Shown here: piece after piece, positions 1 to 64,000 of the stretch | How positions within the stretch are numbered: the first letter of the stretch is position 1 | Layout: every line of letters starts with the position of its first letter | NCBI GenBank assembly: GCA_054601695.1 | Contig: BAAHQB010000014.1 | Coordinates: 868,001 to 932,000, forward strand | From: Amorphochlora amoebiformis | Taxonomy: Eukaryota; Cercozoa; Chlorarachniophyceae | DNA: 64,000 nt | Direction of reading: 5' to 3' | Translations under genes and position numbers: made by a program | The notes under the pieces: model-generated | Database searches by the model: none | What the model saw: the letters and a program-made list of their open reading frames with translations, nothing else | What the model was told of the DNA's origin: nothing

Positions 1-46
1 TATATATATATATATATATATATTTGTGTGTGTGTGTGTGTATTAT

Positions 47-144
<98 letters not shown>

Positions 145-146
145 AT

Positions 147-177
<31 letters not shown>

Positions 178-180
178 GTA

Positions 181-212
<32 letters not shown>

Positions 213-311
213 AATATAGATATACACACACATATATATACATATATTACATATTTACACTCTTTTACTGATATTCATATATTAGGCGAAGAGGAATGTA
301 TTAAGGTATAC

Positions 312-7427
<7,116 letters not shown>

Positions 7428-7650
7428 GGCTTGGAGCCTTTTAATGTCGCTCAGCCGACGCTGAGGCTTCGAAATTTCGTAAAGCCTTTCTATCGCCAGA
7501 TCAGTCGGTCTTTCCTCGGCATGCGACCTCTCCCACAGCCACAGCGACCGACTTTTTTGGGAAGGTTTTGGGCACGTGTCAATAATTTCCGAGGAATTAT
7601 TACCTCGGATAATAGAATTTATCGGGTGTGAGTCTGACATCACTTGCGGT
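7428..7650. promoter_or_regulatory. Divergent promoter TFB2/ERD2
   Basis: 223 bp between the chosen start codons of the two divergent genes. It holds CACGTG at 7573-7578 (extended to GGCACGTGTC), 73 bp from the ERD2 start. A small inverted repeat AATAATT/AATTATT follows at 7581-7601. No TA array is present. The TFB2 frame stays open across it, which I read as chance or 5' UTR. Confidence 0.6.
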
Positions 7651-14091
<6,441 letters not shown>

Positions 14092-14725
14092 TTCTCGACA
14101 ATGCGTACCTGAGTGGCTATTCAAGCGTCGACAAGCGCTATAACTCCTACCAGTAATTGTCTAGCTGAATCAAGGCACGAACCGATAGTTTTCCGGGCGC
14201 AGGCTGTGACTTGAGATTCCCCTGAACTCTCATTTATTTAAGTTGCACAAAATGAATCAAATGTTCTAGAATATTGTGAGTTTCACTGTGTAAACTTGTA
14301 ATTGAAGTATTGTTTTATAAGACAACGTGTTAGGCTAGTCTAGTAGTCATTCTCTAGATTCTACTAGTTCTACTTGATCATCTCACTAATCTGGCTAATC
14401 TCAGTAACGGTAGTCTAGCTAGGTTGAAGTCTACTGTGATATTAACTAGATTAAGCTACTATACTCTAGTCTTCAGGCTTATCCAGTTATGAATGAATAA
14501 ATACACAGTAAGTTATAGATATATAGCTATATATATCTGGAGATGACTGGTCGCACTCACTGTTATATCACGAATAACTACACTGGCATATCTGGGTAAT
14601 CTTGAGCATTAGAGTGTTTCTAGTGTTTTGACGATCTTAGTAAGTTATTCAATTTGCAGTATGTATGCACAACGCCTGCTAGGGTGATCAGAGTGGCGGA
14701 TGATTTAACAATCGAGGACTCAATT
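14092..14725. other. Convergent intergenic region, CTAG-rich
   Basis: 634 bp between the ERD2 and WDR75 stop codons. It is unique sequence apart from a short ATATAG stretch near 14515. CTAG occurs about ten times, several times the chance level. AATAAA at 14496-14501 could serve ERD2 3' end formation but is 405 bp after its stop. Confidence 0.6.
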
Positions 14726-39147
<24,422 letters not shown>

Positions 39148-39702
39148 ACTAACCAACGACCTCAGCTTTCCCGCCTCAATTCACCCCAAATGCCACTCAC
39201 TCAACCCCAACCGAACAAATCTGAAAAAAATCAAGATCTCGTGAATTACGTCCATACAGGACACCTTTCCTTCGATTTTTCCCCCAAAGGAGGGGGCACA
39301 GGGAAGGATGCTATGCTTCGGACGAAGTTTCGCCTCTTGGTGCGTATTGAGGTTTCTAGAGGGGCTCAGGCTTATAAAACGCCCGAGGAAGTTTGGCTCG
39401 GGTACCAAAGGGGCCAACGCTGCGGGGGTTGCACTTTGGCAGCGGATGTTGGGTTATTTTTTGGGGGGGGGATGGGCGTACGAGGTGGTTCAGCGAAGAC
39501 TTGATATCTCCGATATCGCCGAAAATAAGATATACGTATATTGAGAGATAAGATATGGTCAAGAGTAATGTGAGATGTGGTGATGTGATGCAAAGTCACG
39601 CAAGTACTACACGTGACTATCACACATATCACGCTGTTACACGACGTGACTTCTCTCCATATCACGTGCGCTCACTCCTCGATATTCCACATCACCCGCG
39701 CG
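39148..39702. promoter_or_regulatory. Divergent promoter WDR75/transporter
   Basis: 555 bp free of microsatellites between two divergent start codons. CACGTG occurs at 39610-39615 and 39663-39668, the second 35 bp before the transporter ATG. It is surrounded by many near-palindromic GTGA/TCAC words between 39555 and 39670. A 104-codon open frame (39190-39504, plus strand) lies inside. It matches nothing I recognise and has no clear splice context, so I do not call it a gene. Confidence 0.55.
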
Positions 39703-40592
39703 ATGGTTGCAGGGGAATCACGCCCCAGCGAGGGCCCTGATACTACGCCCAAGCGGAATGAATTCATCGAGCACGCAGTCAACCCCGCTCTCCCTACCAG
39801 CTCACTCAAGCTTTCGCTCCTCATGGTAACGTTCATGGGGACAAGTGCCGGAATGAGCATTTGTAACAAACTCGCGATTCAAGCTGTGAAGCTTCCGCTG
39901 GTCCTGGTATGCTTACGCGTCGCAGAGCAGTTCGAAAGTCTCAATTATTGGACGATGATATGCTTCAGGTCGCAATTCAGTCGTTCTGTTCCACGGTGGC
40001 CGTCCTATTTCTTTGGTCCACGGTGAAGTTAGGAACTCTCAACGACTTCATGCGAAACTTCCTCGTGGCTCTCTGCTACATGATGATGCTTATCTCGGCT
40101 ATGATTGCGTACAACTACTGTTCATTGGGTAAGTGATAACTCATTCAATCTCTCTCTTTTGTTTCCCTAGGAAATGATTGGTTACTGGCCAACAAATAAA
40201 TGCCGGTCTTCTAGCACTCTGCTTTGCTGCACACCACAATCTATGCCTCTCTCTCTCTCTCTCTCTAAATGATCTGCTATGTATACTCTATCTAGTGTCC
40301 AGCTTTCCTACCCAACCCTCTGTGATTTTCGCCTCTCAGCTCCCCTCTCCCGTTCTGTTTGGACATTCTGAGTCGTCTTTATTCCCACTCAGCAACGGTG
40401 GTAGTGATGGGTGCGTCCTCCCCCCTAATTGGAGCTGTCTTGGAGTCCCTTATGTTTGTCAAGGAGAAGTATGTGATCACTCGTCACACCCTAGGGTCGA
40501 TCATTACGATCACTGTCGGGATTGTTCTTTACGGTGAGGAATGGGTTGCGGTCCTGAGGGTTTAGGGTTGGTTCTTGAATATATATATATAT

Positions 40593-40636
<44 letters not shown>

Positions 40637-40807
40637 CTTTTTTTTTCATGTGCATTCGCTATGGCTTAACTTACCATGTACATATAATATGAGATCGTAA
40701 ATATGTATAATGTCTATATGCAGAGATAAGTATGCAATTATATACGCACACAATACTTTTATACATGTAAATATATGTATATATATATATATATATGTAT
40801 TATATAT

Positions 40808-40851
<44 letters not shown>

Positions 40852-41097
40852 CTACATGTAAACACCAATACAGAATCTCTTATGCATCGCAAACTGTGAT
40901 GATGTACACATAACATGTCAAAACAAAGCAATGGCGTCACATGAATATAGGTTTCGGGATTGGCCAGTTCTCCGCTGAGTGGGTTGGTATTGCCTTCATG
41001 GTGGCCAAGGTTTTCGTTGGGGTTGCATATCAGGTCAGAAGGGGGTAGGGTTCGAGTAGGGAAAGGGACCGAGATTACCACTATCAATATATATGTT

Positions 41098-41151
<54 letters not shown>

Positions 41152-41533
41152 TACATTTAAACATTTGTAATATACGTATTGTATAAACAAATTCTATATG
41201 CATATCTGTCTAATTGTACATGCTAATACCAAATTCAACTCCCTCGGGCAATCACACGGTTCTCCTCTCAGACAAACCAGCGGTATCTTCTCGTCGAAGA
41301 TCCCGTCGAAATTAGCACAACAGGCAATCCCGAATCAAGTCTAACCCTGGCCTAGTTCTGACCCAAAGCATAACTCCAGGAATGATCTTTTATAATAACT
41401 TGGTGTGTTTTGTTGGGGTTCTGATGTTGATGGGATGGATGGGCGAGTATGATAAGTTGAATACGCTCAAAACACTCAGGTAAGACAATTGGAGAGGAGG
41501 GATTTACATGTAGAAATATAAGTATATATATAC

Positions 41534-41569
<36 letters not shown>

Positions 41570-41745
41570 CTCAAAACACTCAGGTAAGACAATTGGAGAG
41601 GAGGAATTTACATGTAGAAATATAAGTATACATATATACGTATGTATATATATATGTATGTGTATATATGTATATAGCTCAAAACACTCAGGTAAGACAA
41701 TTGGAGAGGAGGGAGTTACATGTAGAAATATAAGTATATATATAC

Positions 41746-41787
<42 letters not shown>

Positions 41788-41886
41788 CTCAAAACACTCA
41801 GGTAAGACAATTGGAGAGGAGGGAGTTACATTTAGAAATATAAGTATATATATAATATATATATATGTATATATATATACGAAATA

Positions 41887-41917
<31 letters not shown>

Positions 41918-42002
41918 ATAATGTATACCAACAGAGACACATTCAAATCTAGGTATATACATGTAAATATATATATATATATATATATATAATATCAAGT
42001 AA

Positions 42003-42035
<33 letters not shown>

Positions 42036-42058
42036 TACATATGTACATATATGTTTGT

Positions 42059-42112
<54 letters not shown>

Positions 42113-42372
42113 CATATATATCGTATATATTCAGTAAACATGAGTGGGCGTTTGTTGGGCTGAGTTGCCTCGATGCGACCATCGTCAACTACTTTGGCCT
42201 AGAGACTCAGGTATTTGCATTGCATATATCTCTATATGTACTAAAATGCGAAGATGTGATGTACGTAACTACAGACACCTCACCATAACCTGATCTCTCC
42301 CTATTCTTTCTCCTCTCTCTCTCTCTTTTCTCTCTCTCTCTCATTCTCTCTCTTGTCTCTCTCTCTCTCTTG

Positions 42373-42419
<47 letters not shown>

Positions 42420-42722
42420 TTTCTCTCTCTCTCTCATTCTCTCTCTTCTCTTTCTCCTTCTTTTCTCTCACTCTCTCATTCTTTCTCTTCTCTCTCTCTC
42501 TCTGCTCTCTCTCTTTCTCATTCTCTCTCTTCTCTCTCTCTCTTCTCTCTCTTCTCTCATTCTCTCTCTCTCTCATTCTCTCTCTCTCATTCTCTCTCTT
42601 TTCTCTCTATCTTTTCTCTCTCTCTCTCTTTCTCTCTCTTCTCTCTCTCTCTCATTCTCTCTCTCTCATTCTCTCTCTTCTCTCTCTCTCTCTTTTCTCT
42701 CTCTCTCTCTCCTTCTCTCTCT

Positions 42723-42758
<36 letters not shown>

Positions 42759-43123
42759 TTTCTCTCTCTTTCCTCTCCCTCTCTCTTCTCTCTCTCTCCC
42801 TCTCTCTCTCTCTTTCAATCCCTTCATCCGACTCTCCACTTCAAATTGAAACAAGAAAATTCAACTTTTTTCCCAACAGCGGTTGATATCGGCGACCTCG
42901 TATATGGTCTGTATGGATGCCAACAAGGTGTTGGTTATCCTCTTTGGCGCCATTGTTCTAGGAGAGCAGCATAACAGGTATACACATTGCGTATGTAGGG
43001 TGTAATAATTTCGTGTATGGATACAAAAATGTGACTTCAAAAAGTATATATATACATATGTACGTATGTATGAATATTTATATAAATACGTACATACATA
43101 CATAGTATTACATATATATATAT

Positions 43124-43154
<31 letters not shown>

Positions 43155-43193
43155 AAGATACGTATTTGTATTTACATATTAAGAAGCTGCTTG

Positions 43194-43238
<45 letters not shown>

Positions 43239-43315
43239 GTTTGTATGTATGTGATAGATTATTACGTATATATATCATACATCTAAACATCTTCTATATA
43301 TTAACCTTTCCTTAA

Positions 43316-43366
<51 letters not shown>

Positions 43367-43500
43367 TATATTCATTTATAAATATGTATATATATATATA
43401 TATATACATATATAGATACACATATATACATATATATAGAAATACATATGTATGCATATTATATACAATATGTAGATATATTTATATACATATGTCTACA

Positions 43501-43533
<33 letters not shown>

Positions 43534-43809
43534 CTTATATATATATATATATATATCATACATGCATATTCAGTCTGTCCCTAGTTGCCTGCTCGCTTGT
43601 GATCCTTGGCAGTGGTTGGTATTCGTGGGACAGAAAGCGCTTGGAGGTACCTTTGACCCTTAGATATTACGTATCTAAATACATATACGTAAATAAATTG
43701 CATATACATTGTATTTATTTCATATCAGGATGAGTACCAGCGAAAGGCTGCGCGGTTGGAAGAGGACGAGGAGATTCTTCTGACCAAGGGAAAGGCTTCC
43801 CTAGCCTAG
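39703..43809 (+). CDS. DMT-superfamily nucleotide-sugar transporter-like protein
   Basis: Golgi-type multi-spanning antiporter of the SLC35/VRG4/TPT branch (EamA-like fold). Substrate cannot be read from sequence. Exons: 39703-39906, 39969-40128, 40393-40533, 40952-41034, 41316-41479 (start possibly 41340), 42135-42210, 42880-42977, 43574-43646, 43729-43809. They sum to 1080 nt in consistent phase (359 aa). Seen: N-terminal [19 protein letters not shown], the typical NKLA/LPL entry helix; [25 protein letters not shown]; a second repeat with [29 protein letters not shown], which lines up with the GALNK region of GDP-mannose carriers but reads MDANK; VLGEQHN; and a charged cytosolic C-terminus ending KGKASLA. 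An open frame at 41281-41357 follows the preceding exon's reading but hits a stop, so the start of exon 5 is uncertain. Intron 1 is only 62 nt; others are several hundred and hold TA arrays and a 500 bp CT tract. Confidence 0.85.
41465..41845 (+). repeat. Four copies of transporter exon 5 end plus donor
   Basis: Starts at 41465, 41569, 41676 and 41786. Unit: GCTCAAAACACTCAG|GTAAG followed by AATTGGAGAGGAGG and TAGAAATATAAGTAT, then TA arrays. All four keep the strong donor GTAAGA. Confidence 0.92.
42296..42820 (+). repeat. CT-rich tract
   Basis: Polypyrimidine tract of TCTCTCTCT with TTTTCT and CATTCTC interruptions, ending about 60 bases before the 3' splice site of transporter exon 7. Confidence 0.9.
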
Positions 43810-44574
43810 AGGCTAACCTGCAATCGGCTTGTAGTTTATAATGTTATGGTCACCACTGACATTTTGGACAGCTGGAACCCTACGATTGTGCTGTTTGTTA
43901 CTGAAGAAATTAATCATTAGAGTTGTTTTTATTTATAATCACTGATTGTCAATTCTGAGCCTCACTTTTGGTTGGATTATGACCGGTCGGCTAGCTAATC
44001 AATCATAGCACTCTAGATGAGTATGTAAAGGTTCTAGGTAATAAACATCATATTTATATTTAGTCATACTATCACTGGATCATGCTGAGTGTACAACTAT
44101 GAGACACATATTATTGCACTTCATACTAGTTCATATTTAGTTCATACTGAGTATACAACTATTGTAGATCGGGTGTGTACACCAAACACACCACCACCAT
44201 AGAAGTGATACTGTGATACTAACGGATCATATATCTAGTATATCTAGATATGTAACCGTATGATACTGGTGTAGTTCGACCAATATCGATGACATGGTTG
44301 TAAATATTAATTAAAATTACTAGATGAAGTTAAACTTGTGGCCTAGACCTATTGAATGCAAGTAGATAATGCTAGTACTACGTATTACTACTAGCACATT
44401 AGTACATGTATAACTCAATCTCTCCTACACGTAACCGATTCATAACAACTAGATAACCTTCGGTAAGAATCAGGCTATATAAGTAATGATTTAATGACTA
44501 GAATACTGAATCTAGCCTAAGTGTAGCTGTATGTAGTGTATGTATATATAATACGGTCGTTGTAGTCGTTGCAA
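43810..44574. other. Convergent intergenic region, CTAG-rich
   Basis: 765 bp between the transporter and SDR stop codons, again free of TA, CT and TTAGGG arrays and with about sixteen CTAG words. AATAAA at 44040-44045 lies 231 bp past the transporter stop and may be its polyadenylation signal. No gene seen on either strand. Confidence 0.6.
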
Positions 44575-55179
<10,605 letters not shown>

Positions 55180-55476
55180 GCTGGGATGCTCTTTTCGGGG
55201 AGGGGCACGTGTCTTATGAAAAATTAAAACAAACCCATGACACGTGTCTCGGAACCCACATTTGAAACCGGAATCCAGACACGTGCCGTTCTTTAAATGG
55301 CACTCATCCCGCCAACTCCTTGCTGACCAGGAAGAGAGGTTTAGAGTTTGTTTGGAAGGGTATAGTAGTACGGAATTAGCTGTAAGGATAGCAATTAAGG
55401 TGAAGATAGGAGAAATAGCAGGATTTCCTCCGGAATAATCTGATATTTCTGACTGTTTTGGTCTTCGTAGGGTCGC
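55180..55476. promoter_or_regulatory. Divergent promoter SDR/SET with three CACGTG boxes
   Basis: 297 bp between divergent ATGs. CACGTG is at 55206-55211, 55241-55246 and 55280-55285, each in the wider form GACACGTG or CACGTGTC, spaced 35 and 39 bp. The region is unique sequence without TA arrays. Boxes of this shape are bound by bZIP/bHLH factors in plants and algae (family knowledge); a role here is inferred. Confidence 0.62.
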
Positions 55477-63758
<8,282 letters not shown>

Positions 63759-63769
63759 GTAATATATAC

Positions 63770-63876
<107 letters not shown>

Positions 63877-63888
63877 TATATTCGTACA

Positions 63889-63935
63889 TACACCCTAACA
63901 CACAACACTTCGTTACTAGAATCTGGGTTCATCAG
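63889..63935 (+). pseudogene. Second copy of SET exon 12 end
   Basis: Encodes [15 protein letters not shown], parallel to [15 protein letters not shown] of the exon ending at 63758, and is followed by a donor GTATGT. No acceptor lies close upstream (TA array), so it is either a dead copy or an alternative exon end. Confidence 0.65.
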
Positions 63936-63964
63936 GTATGTACATACATATATATATATATATG

Positions 63965-63997
<33 letters not shown>

Positions 63998-64000
63998 CCA

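Noticed and set aside
7428-7640. N-terminal extension of TFB2 to the ATG at 7640
   Set aside because: It would leave 10 bp between divergent starts, covers the CACGTG box, and adds sequence absent from the family, although the frame is open.
39190-39504. 104-codon open frame in the WDR75/transporter promoter
   Set aside because: No recognisable motif, no splice sites fitting neighbours, open frames on both strands in GC-rich sequence.

Overview
This is nuclear DNA from an intron-rich eukaryote. Coding capacity is broken into very short exons (13 to 319 bases) with GT-AG boundaries, and the introns are filled with TA microsatellites, CT/GA tracts and interstitial TTAGGG-type telomeric arrays. 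Two of the six proteins begin with a signal peptide followed by a transit-peptide-like stretch, and both belong to families with plastid members. That points to an alga with a complex (secondary) plastid, but I cannot name the species. All exons were joined by eye from splice sites, reading phase and family motifs. I could not run alignments or check transcripts. The exons I accept add up to about 7.4 kb, roughly 12 percent of the window.

Layout, left to right, with strictly alternating strands: (1) TFIIH subunit p52/Tfb2, minus, running off the left edge (312-7427); (2) ERD2/KDEL-receptor family protein with an N-terminal signal-peptide extension, plus (7651-14091); (3) WDR75/Utp17 (Nan1) U3-snoRNP WD40 protein, minus, about 43 exons over 24 kb (14726-39147); (4) drug/metabolite-superfamily nucleotide-sugar transporter-like protein, plus (39703-43809); (5) atypical SDR/NmrA-like NAD(P)-binding protein with a presequence, minus (44575-55179); (6) SET-domain protein lysine methyltransferase of the Rubisco-LSMT/SETD3 class with a presequence, plus, running off the right edge (55477-63758 and beyond). 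This makes three head-to-head pairs sharing 223, 555 and 297 bp promoters that all carry CACGTG boxes, and two tail-to-tail junctions (14092-14725, 43810-44574) that are free of arrays and rich in CTAG. The genes are unrelated housekeeping functions (transcription/repair, secretory sorting, rRNA processing, Golgi transport, redox, protein methylation) rather than a pathway.

The most unusual structure is in the introns. Segments that carry an exon's 3' end plus its 5' splice site have been copied downstream into the intron, 2 to 11 times, each copy separated by a TA array. This is seen in the ERD2, transporter, SDR and SET genes. A smaller set of copies carries the 3' splice site and exon start. 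In addition, 11 copies of a 45-140 bp element with two small palindromes lie inside introns, nearly all within TTAGGG arrays; several CCCTAA-oriented arrays run directly into 3' splice sites; and two copies of a tRNA-like SINE sit in introns.
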